In this document: positions 8,387 through 16,498 of the stretch, one piece after another
How positions within the stretch are numbered: the stretch's first letter is position 1
How the letters are laid out: each line of letters starts with the position of its first letter
Source of the DNA: Arsenophonus nasoniae DSM 15247
GTDB taxonomy: Bacteria > Pseudomonadota > Gammaproteobacteria > Enterobacterales > Enterobacteriaceae
Assembly: GCF_000429565.1 (NCBI RefSeq)
Contig: NZ_AUCC01000038.1
Location: 1 to 33,296 of the forward strand
DNA: 33,296 nucleotides
Direction of reading: 5' to 3'
Position numbers and translations under genes: made by a program
Notes under the pieces: generated by a model
The model's database searches: none
What the model was told of the DNA's origin: nothing
What the model saw: the letters and a program-made list of their open reading frames with translations, nothing else

Positions 8387-8407
8387 TTAATTATTCTTTA
8401 TGTAGAT
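8387..8407 (+). repeat. 21-bp direct repeat, copy 2
   Basis: Identical to 2547-2567. It abuts the engB stop codon (8407-8409 on the minus strand), ending on its last base. Confidence 0.7.
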
Positions 8408-9033
8408 TAATTGTGTTCAGAATGTTGTTCGTTAAACCATTCATCTAATTTAAGTTGTAATTTATCAATACCCATTTTTTTTAATGAAGAAAAGGTTTCA
8501 ACTTGTATATTACCAGCCACTGTTTTTAATTTATTATGTACTGCTATAAGTTGAGTTTTTCTTTTATTCGGTACTAGTTTGTCTGCTTTGGTTAGCAATA
8601 TAAGTATCGGGATATTCATCGCCACAGACCATTCAATCATCTGTATATCCATATCTTTTAATGGATGACGAATGTCCATTAATATTATCAACCCTTTTAA
8701 ACATTTTCTTTTTTGTAGATATTCACTTAATGCTTGTTGCCATTGGCGTTTAACTGATTCGGGCACTTCTGCATAACCGTAACCAGGTAAATCAACCAGT
8801 CTAATACCCTCTGCGACTTCGAACAGATTGATTAACTGTGTTCTGCCAGGCGTTTTACTAGTACGCGCTAAATTTTTTTGTTGGGTCAGTGCATTCAATG
8901 CGCTGGATTTACCGGCGTTAGAACGGCCAGCGAAGGCAATTTCTATCCCATGATCGTTTGGTAAATGGTGAATATCAGGCGCACTTGTGACAAATTTTGT
9001 CTGGTGATAGTTGTAATTTTTGTTTGTCATCAT
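8407..9033 (-). CDS. engB: Ribosome biogenesis GTPase EngB (YihA)
   Basis: EngB is an essential GTPase needed for large-subunit assembly. The 208 residues (E. coli 210) show every G motif: G1 [12 protein letters not shown], the G2 region with conserved TPGRTQ, G3 [13 protein letters not shown]4 LLTKADKL and G5 [12 protein letters not shown]. Two adjacent ATGs (9033, 9030) are possible; E. coli begins MTNLNYQQT, so [10 protein letters not shown] from 9030 is the closer match. The SD is weak (GCGAGAAAC). It is convergent with spf as in E. coli. The neighbour behind its start, ppiA, is not the E. coli neighbour, so a rearrangement point lies between 9033 and 9314. Confidence 0.96.
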   Translation of the reverse strand: MMTNKNYNYHQTKFVTSAPDIHHLPNDHGIEIAFAGRSNAGKSSALNALTQQKNLARTSKTPGRTQLINLFEVAEGIRLVDLPGYGYAEVPESVKRQWQQALSEYLQKRKCLKGLIILMDIRHPLKDMDIQMIEWSVAMNIPILILLTKADKLVPNKRKTQLIAVHNKLKTVAGNIQVETFSSLKKMGIDKLQLKLDEWFNEQHSEHN

Positions 9034-9245
9034 TGTTTCTCGCTGATTTCGGCTTAAAGTAGAGAAATTATACCTGTAAGAGGATAATTTAAGCTAGTAA
9101 TAGCTACATGAAAGATAGATGATTATCTGTTAATGAATTTTATTAAAAATAACATTTTTTACATAAGAAAAAAATATGAAATGTGACAGAATAGATCCTA
9201 TTATTTAATTAGGTCAATTTAGGCCAGTTATGTATTTTTACTTAG

Positions 9246-9251
9246 TATAAT
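9246..9251 (+). promoter_or_regulatory. Putative ppiA promoter -10
   Basis: A consensus TATAAT lies about 60 bases before the ppiA start; the -35 region at about 9223 is poor. An isolated TGTGA half site at 9182-9186 lacks the second half of a CRP palindrome. Confidence 0.35.
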
Positions 9252-9313
9252 GACCTGACGGTACTAAATTTTAGCTTACATTCTCATCTAAAATATAATT
9301 AAAAGGAACTTGA

Positions 9314-9880
9314 ATGTTAAAACGTTTTTTTGTGTCACTACTGGTAGCGTCTATGGTTAGTATCTCTTCTTTTGCTATCGCAACAGAGGGTACTATTGTT
9401 AAATTAGTGACTTCTGAGGGTGATATCGAACTTGAATTAAATAATAAAAAAGCGCCTATAACCACCGATAATTTTATTCAATATGTAAAAGAAGGTTACT
9501 ATCAAAATACCATTTTCCATCGTGTGATCCCAGGTTTTATGATCCAAGGGGGGGGCTTTATTAGTGATTTGCAACCTCAATTAAATATTCGCTTGCCAAT
9601 TAAAAATGAAGCTGATAATGGGTTACGAAATTTACGTGGTACAATTGCAATGGCGCGCACAGCAGCTAAGGATAGTGCGACTAGCCAATTTTTTATCAAT
9701 ATAGCAGATAATGCATTCTTAGATCATGGCCAACGTGATTTTGGCTATGCTGTTTTTGGTAAAGTGATTAAAGGAATGGATGTTGTTGACAAAATTTCGA
9801 ATGTAACAACAACAGATATTGGACCCTACCAAAATGTGCCAACTCAAGAAATAAAAATTATTTCTGCCAATGTAAAATAA
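9314..9880 (+). CDS. ppiA: Periplasmic peptidyl-prolyl cis-trans isomerase A (cyclophilin)
   Basis: This is a secreted cyclophilin that speeds proline isomerisation during folding in the periplasm. The signal peptide is [23 protein letters not shown], cleaved near residue 23. The cyclophilin core follows: [17 protein letters not shown] with the catalytic Arg, then [39 protein letters not shown] and [20 protein letters not shown]. Length 188, against 190 in E. coli. SD AAGGAA sits 8 bases upstream of the ATG. In E. coli ppiA is followed by yhfG-fic-pabA; here the middle pair is absent and a metallopeptidase gene takes the place. Confidence 0.96.
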   Translation: MLKRFFVSLLVASMVSISSFAIATEGTIVKLVTSEGDIELELNNKKAPITTDNFIQYVKEGYYQNTIFHRVIPGFMIQGGGFISDLQPQLNIRLPIKNEADNGLRNLRGTIAMARTAAKDSATSQFFINIADNAFLDHGQRDFGYAVFGKVIKGMDVVDKISNVTTTDIGPYQNVPTQEIKIISANVK

Positions 9881-9885
9881 TTTAT

Positions 9886-9920
9886 TTAATAGCAGGAAAT
9901 ATTTTTCTGCTATTAAGTTT
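9886..9920 (+). terminator. Terminator downstream of ppiA
   Basis: A perfect 10-bp stem (9886-9895 with 9907-9916, arms TTAATAGCAG and CTGCTATTAA) is followed by a short T tract. Confidence 0.6.
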
Positions 9921-10078
9921 AACGTAATTGTTAATATTCAATGGACAATTAAAAAACTAAAATAACTTATCGGCCTTTATCTTGCTATTAGTGGAAAAAC
10001 TTTACTTTATAATAAAACAAAATTTCCATCAGTTTATTAATTTATATCGTTATCATTATTGAAATGAGGAATTATTGT

Positions 10079-10768
10079 TTGAGTAAGCTACTACCTAGTT
10101 GCCAGAAACTAATAGAAAATATTGTAGAACCTAAAATAGAACATAACAATAATCAATTTTCAGATTTGTTGAATATGGCGCCTATGTCTACTTATTTTTT
10201 GGATGAGAAAATTAAATACATACCAGGCAAAAAAATTCGATTTTCTGAAAAAACACAGATGCTTATTTCAGGTTCAACTACATTAAGCCGGGCATTGAAA
10301 ACAATGGAAGTTGATGGTTGGAAATTAGTTGTAGCGCAACGAGGGCAAGGAACGGCTACCGATTTGCGGAGAAAAACTGTTTTTATTTCAAGTCGAGTTT
10401 TAAATCATCCTAATTTGACTATACAAGCACTATCTCATGAAATTGGGCATATTTTTTATACAGAAAAGCCAAATATAAAATCTAAATCAAATTTTATTTC
10501 ATATTTTTTAGCGAGTGAAGGTGCTGCGACGATTAAAAATATTGAAATCCAACGAGAAATTATTAATCATATGGCAGTAGATATTGGAATTATGGCAAAT
10601 CCAAGAAATATAAAATGTTATAATGAAGTCTATGATAATTATCTTATTGATAACAAATTTGATGAAGCGACTAAATATATTGGTGAAATTTATCGATATA
10701 ACGAAATAACATCAAATAATTTAAAACCTTATGGTCAATATTATAACGAAGTTTATAATGATTTATAG
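10079..10768 (+). CDS. Orphan toxin-like HEXXH zinc metallopeptidase
   Basis: This protein has the zinc-protease signature LSHEIGH (His120, Glu121, His124 of 229 residues) and, 23 residues later, an SEGAATIKN segment whose Glu147 is a plausible third zinc ligand of gluzincin type. Upstream lie TMEVDGWKLVV and a TATDLRRKTVFISS strand, an arrangement I associate from memory with metallopeptidase toxin domains of polymorphic toxins and type VI effectors. There is no signal peptide, membrane helix, delivery domain or adjacent immunity gene. Start: an in-frame ATG at 10064 lacks an SD, whereas GAGGA (10066-10070) is 8 bases from TTG at 10079, so TTG is preferred (234 residues if ATG). The gene looks even more AT-rich than its neighbours. 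Its slot between ppiA and pabA holds yhfG-fic in E. coli. Substrate unknown. Confidence 0.7.
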   Translation: MSKLLPSCQKLIENIVEPKIEHNNNQFSDLLNMAPMSTYFLDEKIKYIPGKKIRFSEKTQMLISGSTTLSRALKTMEVDGWKLVVAQRGQGTATDLRRKTVFISSRVLNHPNLTIQALSHEIGHIFYTEKPNIKSKSNFISYFLASEGAATIKNIEIQREIINHMAVDIGIMANPRNIKCYNEVYDNYLIDNKFDEATKYIGEIYRYNEITSNNLKPYGQYYNEVYNDL

Positions 10769-10797
10769 TTATCATTTATAATTATTATAATTGATAA
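10769..10797 (+). terminator. AT-rich hairpin after the metallopeptidase gene
   Basis: Arms 10769-10780 and 10786-10797 pair over 12 positions with one mismatch, immediately after the stop codon, followed by a T-rich stretch. With no GC core it is a weak terminator candidate. Confidence 0.35.
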
Positions 10798-10857
10798 TGA
10801 TTTTATTTATTAAAATGAAACATTTTGATTGATTTTTGTGAGCTATTTTTTTCTGCG

Positions 10858-10896
10858 GTTATGGTATGATAGCCAGCTTTGTTGTTATGGTATCAT
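10858..10896 (+). repeat. Paired 13-bp repeats upstream of pabA
   Basis: GTTATGGTATGAT at 10858-10870 recurs as GTTATGGTATCAT at 10884-10896, one mismatch, 26 bp apart. The ATGATA and TATCAT within them are also inverted to one another. They lie 80-115 bases before pabA and could be an operator or overlap the promoter. Confidence 0.4.
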
Positions 10897-10973
10897 AATC
10901 TGTACAATTTGCCTTAATAATAAAGATCAAAATTAAGGAATTATTACTATAAAAATCATTTGGATAGCTAGTT

Positions 10974-11549
10974 ATGCTTTTGATAATTGATAACTATGAT
11001 TCGTTTACCTATAACCTTTATCAATATCTGTGTGAATTAGGGGTTAATGTCGTGGTTAAGCGTAATGATGCAATAACTATCTCGGAGATAGAAACATTAG
11101 CTCCGACACATTTAGTCATTTCACCAGGTCCGTGTACACCTAACGAGGCGGGTGTTTCCCTAGATACAATTTCCTATTTCGCCGGTAAGATCCCAATTTT
11201 GGGTGTTTGTCTTGGTCACCAGGCGATTGGACAGGCTTTTGGTGCTTCTATTGTCAAAGCGAGAGAAGTAATGCATGGTAAAGTATCAGCAATTCATCAT
11301 AATCAGCAAGGTATTTTTAAAGGATTAAATCGCCCATTACAGGTAACGCGTTATCATTCTTTGGTAATTGATGCTGGAACATTACCCGCAACTTTTGAAG
11401 TGACTGCTTGGACACTACATGATGGAAATATTGATGAAATTATGGGGATTCGGCATAAAACACTCCCTATTGAAGGTGTCCAATTTCATCCAGAAAGTAT
11501 CTTGAGCGAGCAAGGACATGAGTTATTAAATAATTTTCTAAAGTATTAA
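10974..11549 (+). CDS. pabA: Aminodeoxychorismate synthase, glutamine amidotransferase subunit
   Basis: PabA hydrolyses glutamine and passes ammonia to PabB to make 4-amino-4-deoxychorismate, the p-aminobenzoate precursor of folate. The class I glutaminase triad is present: Cys79 in LGVCLGHQ, then His and Glu in VQFHPESI. The oxyanion loop [13 protein letters not shown] and the MHGK and RYHSLV motifs also fit. At 191 residues it is slightly longer than E. coli PabA (187). The related TrpG is less likely given the match to PabA along its length and the crp-side location. SD GGATAG lies 6 bases before the ATG. PabB is not in the window. Confidence 0.93.
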   Translation: MLLIIDNYDSFTYNLYQYLCELGVNVVVKRNDAITISEIETLAPTHLVISPGPCTPNEAGVSLDTISYFAGKIPILGVCLGHQAIGQAFGASIVKAREVMHGKVSAIHHNQQGIFKGLNRPLQVTRYHSLVIDAGTLPATFEVTAWTLHDGNIDEIMGIRHKTLPIEGVQFHPESILSEQGHELLNNFLKY

Positions 11550-11795
11550 TTTATTAGAAGTTAGATTAGGTTTGGCTATTTATATTCAATGAGTAATATA
11601 ACTATCAATGTTGGATAAAATAGGCTTTATTTTGCTTGCATTATAAATTTCCATAGGGCAAAAAGGAGTTTATAGTAAGGTATCTGTTTATATATTATTA
11701 AAATAGGTTTTTTTGTATTTAGTATCGATAAAGGACTACTTTTAAAGATAATAAAAAAATTTTTGTTAAATTTTTTGTTATCAATAAATGGTACC

Positions 11796-12141
11796 ATGAT
11801 AATCATCTGTAAACGTGTTTTTGCGGACAAAACCAGTAATAATAGCTATCGGGTACTGGTTGATAGGGTATGGCCTCGAGGCATTAGAAAGCAAGATATT
11901 TGCTATGATGAATGGAATAAAAATGTTGCTCCCTCGAATAATTTAAGAAAATGATATTCATAAATATACAGCAAATTTTGAACAGTTTAAGCGACTTTAT
12001 TTTGCAGAATTAGAAAATAATCCTAATAGTTGGCAACATTTATTGCTTAAAACAAAATCAGACTGTTTGGTGCTTCTTTTTTTCAGCAAAGATAAAGATC
12101 ATAATAATGCCGTAGGATTAAAATCATTATTTGGAAAATAA
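11796..12141 (+). pseudogene. DUF488 (YeaO-like) gene, frameshifted
   Basis: The first frame from ATG 11796 reads MIIICKRVF, SYRVLVDRVWPRGI and DEWNKNVAPSNNLRK, the typical N-terminal half of YeaO/DUF488 proteins, then stops at 11952-11954. Family members continue with a WFxHD segment. Here the downstream part resumes in another frame at about 11956: DIHKYTANFEQFKRLYFAEL, then SWQHLLLK, then LVLLFFSKDKDHNNAVGLK, ending with TAA at 12139-12141. The join is best explained by a deletion of roughly ten bases that removed the WF.H segment and shifted the frame. Both halves otherwise look well preserved, so the loss is probably recent. Function of the family is unknown. Confidence 0.8.
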
Positions 12142-12361
12142 ACTTAATAAAGTTTGATTATTATATTTTAGCTATCTAGTTAATTTTCTAATAGATAGTC
12201 CAGTTATTTTTAATTTTAAATATCCTATTAAAGCAATGTCATCATTCAGCTATCCAATTTATTCTGTTTACTATCGTTTTTATTTGCTTTTTTATTATTA
12301 TTGTGGATTATATATTCATAATTGATTTATATTAATAAAAATAACAATAAAGAAGTTTATG

Positions 12362-12400
12362 AAACCAATACGCTACATAAACGTAGGTACTGGTTTATAA
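12362..12400 (-). terminator. Hairpin downstream of crp
   Basis: An interrupted inverted repeat has outer arms AAACCAATAC and GTACTGGTTT (one mismatch) and inner arms CTAC and GTAG, five bases beyond the crp stop. The T run after it on the minus strand is poor, so it may protect the 3' end rather than terminate fully. Confidence 0.4.
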
Positions 12401-12404
12401 AATA

Positions 12405-13037
12405 TTAACGCGTACCGTAAACGACAATGGTTTTACCGTGAGCAGAAATCAGATTTTGATCTTCTAGCATTTTTAAAATACGCCCCACTGTTTCGCGTGA
12501 GCATCCCACTATTTGACCTATCTCTTGACGAGTGATTTTAATTTGCATTCCATCTGGATGCGTCATCGCATCAGGTTGTTTGGCTAAATTTAATAATGTT
12601 TGTGCGATGCGGCCTGTGACATCTAAAAAAGCTAGATTACCGACTTTCTCAGAAGTTGTTTGTAAGCGTTTAGCCATTTGCGCTGATAACCGCATTAAGA
12701 TATCTGGATTTACCTGTATTAATTGGCGGAATTTTTTATAAGAGATTTCAGCGACTTCACAGGCGCTTTTAGCTCTAACCCAAGCTGTTCGTTCTTGCCC
12801 TTCCTCAAATAATCCAAGTTCACCAATAAAGTCCCCTTGATTCAGGTAGGAAAGGATCATTTCTTTTCCTTCTTCATCTTTAATCAAAACAGCAACAGAA
12901 CCTTTTACAATATAATAAAGCGTTTCTGCTTTTTCGCCCTGATGAATAAGAGTGCTTTTGGATGGATATTTGTGAATATGGCAGTGTGACAAAAACCATT
13001 CAAGAGTAGGGTCTGTGTGTGGTTTGCCGAAAAGCAT
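12405..13037 (-). CDS. crp: cAMP receptor protein CRP
   Basis: CRP is the global cAMP-dependent activator and repressor of carbon metabolism. The 210 residues match E. coli CRP with only a few substitutions that I can see. The cAMP pocket has [16 protein letters not shown], the dimer helix follows, and the recognition helix [14 protein letters not shown] is unchanged, so it should bind the same TGTGA-N6-TCACA site. SD GAGGA lies about 8 bases before the ATG. In E. coli yhfA is divergent from crp and yhfK lies on its other side; neither is present here. Retention of crp agrees with the CRP site upstream of murQ. Confidence 0.98.
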   Translation of the reverse strand: MLFGKPHTDPTLEWFLSHCHIHKYPSKSTLIHQGEKAETLYYIVKGSVAVLIKDEEGKEMILSYLNQGDFIGELGLFEEGQERTAWVRAKSACEVAEISYKKFRQLIQVNPDILMRLSAQMAKRLQTTSEKVGNLAFLDVTGRIAQTLLNLAKQPDAMTHPDGMQIKITRQEIGQIVGCSRETVGRILKMLEDQNLISAHGKTIVVYGTR

Positions 13038-13586
13038 TCGCGTAATCCTCTAATGTTATTGCAGCCTGAATACCAAAATACGAGTCTTCACAAGGCTGGC
13101 TTATCTTATAAAGTTCTAACATAGCATACTAACTTGTTTAGTTTGGAAACGTTAATATTAACTATAGGGTATATTGATTCGGAATTTTTGGTATTGATCT
13201 TAACCATACTATAAATGTGCTTTTGCTTTGTAGCATAATAAAAGCATCCTGTCTCTACTGTCTCGATTCAGCAATATTGTTTAAGCCAAAAAATTCATAT
13301 TTTAGCAATAAGTTGATTAGTTTTATTGTATTTATTAATAAGTATCACTAAGTAAATATTACAATTAAAAATTAAACTCGAATAATAATATATTATTTCA
13401 TAAGTTATCAAATTATAGCAAAATAAATATTAACACTATAAAATAATTACTTAATAAAATAATTAACAGGTAAACATTAACGTTATTATTATGATATACA
13501 TAAAAGATAATTTTATGTATAGTTTGAATCTTAAAATGGTTGTAAGAATAAAAAATTGATATAAGTAAAAATATAATGCTGTATTG
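13038..13586. other. Long intergenic region between crp and prkB
   Basis: This 549-bp, very AT-rich stretch has no gene I can support. E. coli has yhfA near this position; I see no recognisable remnant. The right half (13260-13586) is almost featureless. The left part should contain the crp promoter; a 7-bp inverted repeat (TGCTTTT at 13218 and AAAAGCA at 13240) is the only structure noted. Confidence 0.5.
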
Positions 13587-14468
13587 TTAACTTCTTTTAT
13601 GGATAATTTTTTTATTAGTGACGAGCTTTTTTACTAATGGAGTCATAATTAACTCCAATGCTAAACCTAGCTTTCCACCTGGAACAACTAAAGTATTCAT
13701 TGATGATATGAATGAATTATGTAGCATGGATAAAAGATAGGGAAAATCAATCTGGGTCAGACCATTAAATCGGATTACTATAAAACTTTCATCGGGAGAA
13801 GGAATCGCTTTAGCGGAAAAAGGATTAGAGGTATCAACGGTTGGAACACGTTGAAAGTTGATATGGGTGCGAGAAAATTGTGGGGTGATGTATTTAATGT
13901 AATCTCCCATTGAACGGATAACGGAATCCATCACGGCTTCTCTTGAATGCCCCCGTTCTGATGTATCACGAATTAGCTTTTGGATCCATTCAAGATTAAC
14001 AATAGGCACAACGCCGACTAATAAGTCTACATGTTTAGCAACATTGTATTTTGATGTTACAATACCACCATGTAACCCTTCATAAAATAATATATCGGTA
14101 TTTTTAGGTAAGGGTTCCCATGGCGTAAAAGTTCCAGGTTGAAGATTGTAGGGAACGGCTTCATCGTAGGTGTGTAAATAATGTCGACGTTTTCCTGTCC
14201 CTTTTTCGCCATACTCGATTAAACTTTGTTCTAACAAACCAAAATCATTGGATTCAGGCCCAAAATAACTAATATGACGGCTCTGTTCTTTAGCTTTACG
14301 AATAGCAACATCCATTTCAGGGCGAGTATAACGATGAAAGCTATCACCTTCAATGGTTGCTGCCGAAAGCTTTAATTGGGTAAAGATTTTTTGAAATGCA
14401 AGGCTAGTAGTGCTGGTGCCCGCACCACTGGAACCTGTTACTGCAATGATCGGATGATTAACTGACAT
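13587..14468 (-). CDS. prkB: Phosphoribulokinase-like protein PrkB
   Basis: This protein belongs to the P-loop phosphoribulokinase/uridine kinase family; the physiological substrate of the enterobacterial PrkB is not established. The P-loop is GSSGAGTSTTS, with Thr where most kinases have Lys, as in its relatives. Further blocks are EGDSFHRYTRPEMD, ISYFGPESNDFGLLEQ, YLHTYDEAVPYN, FYEGLHGG, NLEWIQKLIRDTSERGHSREA and TPQFSRTHINFQRVPTVDTSNPF. The ATG at 14468 (MSVNHPIIAV) has SD GGAAG 8 bases upstream and fits E. coli MSAKHPVIAV, so the ATG at 14483 is rejected. It is the last gene of the yheT-yheU-prkB unit. Confidence 0.93.
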   Translation of the reverse strand: MSVNHPIIAVTGSSGAGTSTTSLAFQKIFTQLKLSAATIEGDSFHRYTRPEMDVAIRKAKEQSRHISYFGPESNDFGLLEQSLIEYGEKGTGKRRHYLHTYDEAVPYNLQPGTFTPWEPLPKNTDILFYEGLHGGIVTSKYNVAKHVDLLVGVVPIVNLEWIQKLIRDTSERGHSREAVMDSVIRSMGDYIKYITPQFSRTHINFQRVPTVDTSNPFSAKAIPSPDESFIVIRFNGLTQIDFPYLLSMLHNSFISSMNTLVVPGGKLGLALELIMTPLVKKLVTNKKIIHKRS

Positions 14469-14567
14469 ATAAGTGGCTTCCATTACTCATTCAGATAATA
14501 CAATGTTTTAACACATTAATTACAATGACGTAAAAATTTCTTTTTAGTTAGTGATGCATACAGTTAT

Positions 14568-14786
14568 TTAAGGATGTAATTGTGTTTTTGGCAAAATATT
14601 TATCGTTTCATGTAATTCAGACCAGACAAGCACAACACTTCCTAAACGCAATTGCTGCTTAATGTCGTCAACTTTTTCATCCAGCGTTTTTTCATCTTTA
14701 CCGTAATCCGTTCCTTCTCGTAAAACAAAGCTTTCAATCAAATTATTTAACGTATCCGCTGTTAGCTGTTGCCATGGAATAATCAT
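14568..14786 (-). CDS. yheU: YheU, small conserved protein (UPF0270)
   Basis: The 72-residue protein matches E. coli YheU from end to end: [54 protein letters not shown]. Function is unknown. It starts 3 bases after the stop of yheT, so translation is probably coupled, and is followed 99 bases later by prkB on the same strand. The order yheT-yheU-prkB is that of E. coli. Confidence 0.95.
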   Translation of the reverse strand: MIIPWQQLTADTLNNLIESFVLREGTDYGKDEKTLDEKVDDIKQQLRLGSVVLVWSELHETINILPKTQLHP

Positions 14787-14789
14787 AAA

Positions 14790-15764
14790 TTACGGCTCCA
14801 GATGTGGGGTTAACCAATCAGGTATGCGTTCCTCAAGCCACATTTTAGGCTGTTTTAATGTGCCACTAACAAACCCAACATGACCACCATGTTCTGTCAT
14901 TTGATACTCTATATTAGCGGGTAATTGATTGATATCCGGTACAACTTCAGGCGCCATAAAAGGATCATCTTTTGCATGAATGATCAGTGTTGGCACACGA
15001 ATATTCGGTAACCGGGGCAGAGCACTACATTGATGATAATAATCCGCCGCATCTTTAAAACCGTGTATTCTTGCCGTGACGACATTATCAAAATCACGTA
15101 GCCGTTTTAGTTTTTTTAGTTGTAGCAAATTAAGTGGTAATGAACCTGGGTAGCGAATGAGTTTGCGTGTTGCATTACGTTTTAGGCCATTGAGTAAATA
15201 ACGTTCATAAAATTGTGAAATCCCTTTTTCTAAACGAATTGAACAAGGTTCTAACATTAAAGGAGCGGAAACAATCACTCCGGCATTAACATCAGCATAT
15301 TGTCCGGTTTCTGCTAAATAGCAAGCTAACATATTACCACCCAGGGAGTAGCCAACAGCGGCAATGGGTACTTGACCGTAAATTGTTTTCTGCCATTTGA
15401 GGAAGTAACGGGCATCGGTAATTTCACCGGAATGATAAATACGTTTTTGCCGATTTGGTTCTCCACTACAGCCACGAAAATGCATAATGACACCGAGCCA
15501 CCCTCTTTTTTTCGTCGCTTCCAACATGCCATGGGCATATGGACTTCTAAAGCTGCCTTCTAAGCCGTGAAAGATGACCAGTCGAGGTTTATGCTTTGCA
15601 TATTTGGGATCTTCACTCCAAGCGAGATCAATAAAATCGCCATCAGGCAATTCGAGGCGTTGCCACAGTGGTTTGATTTGCGGCTTTTTCCTCACAATAC
15701 GGGGCAATAGTGTTTGTAAATGAGGGTTTTTAGCCCAATTTATTGGTTGAAAATTTTTACTCAT
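14790..15764 (-). CDS. yheT: Alpha/beta hydrolase YheT
   Basis: This is a predicted esterase of the AB-hydrolase (UPF0017) family; the natural substrate is unknown. It has 324 residues, slightly shorter than in E. coli (340). It opens INWAKNPHLQTLLPRI, followed by LVIFHGLEGS (oxyanion region), VIMHFRGCSGEPNR, the nucleophile elbow AVGYSLGGNML with the catalytic Ser, LIIHAKDDPFM with the Asp, and EHGGHVGFV with the His. All of the triad is therefore present. It is the first gene of the yheT-yheU-prkB unit and divergent from the LysE-type exporter. Confidence 0.93.
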   Translation of the reverse strand: MSKNFQPINWAKNPHLQTLLPRIVRKKPQIKPLWQRLELPDGDFIDLAWSEDPKYAKHKPRLVIFHGLEGSFRSPYAHGMLEATKKRGWLGVIMHFRGCSGEPNRQKRIYHSGEITDARYFLKWQKTIYGQVPIAAVGYSLGGNMLACYLAETGQYADVNAGVIVSAPLMLEPCSIRLEKGISQFYERYLLNGLKRNATRKLIRYPGSLPLNLLQLKKLKRLRDFDNVVTARIHGFKDAADYYHQCSALPRLPNIRVPTLIIHAKDDPFMAPEVVPDINQLPANIEYQMTEHGGHVGFVSGTLKQPKMWLEERIPDWLTPHLEP

Positions 15765-15863
15765 AATTGTAAATCTAAATAATTAATTTTACATATATTC
15801 TGATAATATATTGTTATTTTTAATGTGAAAAAAGATTAATCATAGTTAATCAAAGGATCTTAA

Positions 15864-16466
15864 ATGAGTCATGGGCTGATTTTTGCACTATTTACTTTTT
15901 TATTTATTGTGGCGATTACGCCTGGTCCAAATAATTTATTATTTACGTCATCAGGTGCTCAGTATGGTTTACGGCGTTCAATACCTTTAATGTTCGGCGT
16001 AATATTTGGTATCCAAAGTATTCTATTTATTTCTGCTGGTGGCCTTGCTGTTCTTTTACTGGTTTCGCCGGTGTTACAAATTATAATGAAACTCGTTGGA
16101 AGTTTTTATTTATTATGGCTTGCTTGGAAACTCGCTACATCCCACCATGTGCAACTTAATACAGAGTCTCAAGTTGCTAAATCAATTAAATGGTATCAAG
16201 GGAGCTTATTACAATTCTTGAATCCCAAGGCATGGATGATGGGGCTTGGGGCGGTTAGTAGTTATAGTGTGGCTGATAACTACGTTAACTCGATTTTGAT
16301 CATAAGTTTTGTTATGTTGATTGTCAATTTAATCGGTGGTTTTGTCTGGGTCGGCTTTGGTTCGTTAATTGGCACCCTGCTTCGTGGGCGTAATGCTTGG
16401 TTTATTTTTAATATTACAATGAGTATTTTTACTCTCGCTTGTATTCCTTTTATTTGGTTGCAATAG
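15864..16466 (+). CDS. LysE/RhtB-family amino-acid exporter
   Basis: This 200-residue integral membrane protein has about six hydrophobic segments and the hallmark first-helix motif AITPGPNNLL of the LysE/RhtB superfamily. Other family blocks are GAQYGLRRSIPLMFGVIFG, FYLLWLAWKLATS and QFLNPKAWMMGLGAVSS. Family members export amino acids or related metabolites. Substrate cannot be read from the sequence; EamB (O-acetylserine/cysteine) is one relative, but I do not assign a symbol. E. coli has no such gene between yheT and yheS. It is convergent with murP; the shared terminator stem overlaps the murP stop codon. Confidence 0.85.
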   Translation: MSHGLIFALFTFLFIVAITPGPNNLLFTSSGAQYGLRRSIPLMFGVIFGIQSILFISAGGLAVLLLVSPVLQIIMKLVGSFYLLWLAWKLATSHHVQLNTESQVAKSIKWYQGSLLQFLNPKAWMMGLGAVSSYSVADNYVNSILIISFVMLIVNLIGGFVWVGFGSLIGTLLRGRNAWFIFNITMSIFTLACIPFIWLQ

Positions 16467-16468
16467 CG

Positions 16469-16498
16469 ATGCAAAAAAGGGAATCCCCTTTTTTGCAT
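16469..16498. terminator. Bidirectional terminator between the exporter and murP
   Basis: A perfect 13-bp stem (16469-16481 with 16486-16498, arms ATGCAAAAAAGGG and CCCTTTTTTGCAT) has A and T runs built into the arms, so it can serve both convergent genes. Its right arm touches the murP stop codon. Confidence 0.85.

Noticed and set aside
9182-9197. CRP site upstream of ppiA
   Set aside because: Only one half (TGTGA) is present; the second half AGATC does not match TCACA.
11627-11830. 67-residue minus-strand frame between pabA and the DUF488 pseudogene
   Set aside because: AT-rich low-complexity translation that overlaps the DUF488 start on the other strand.
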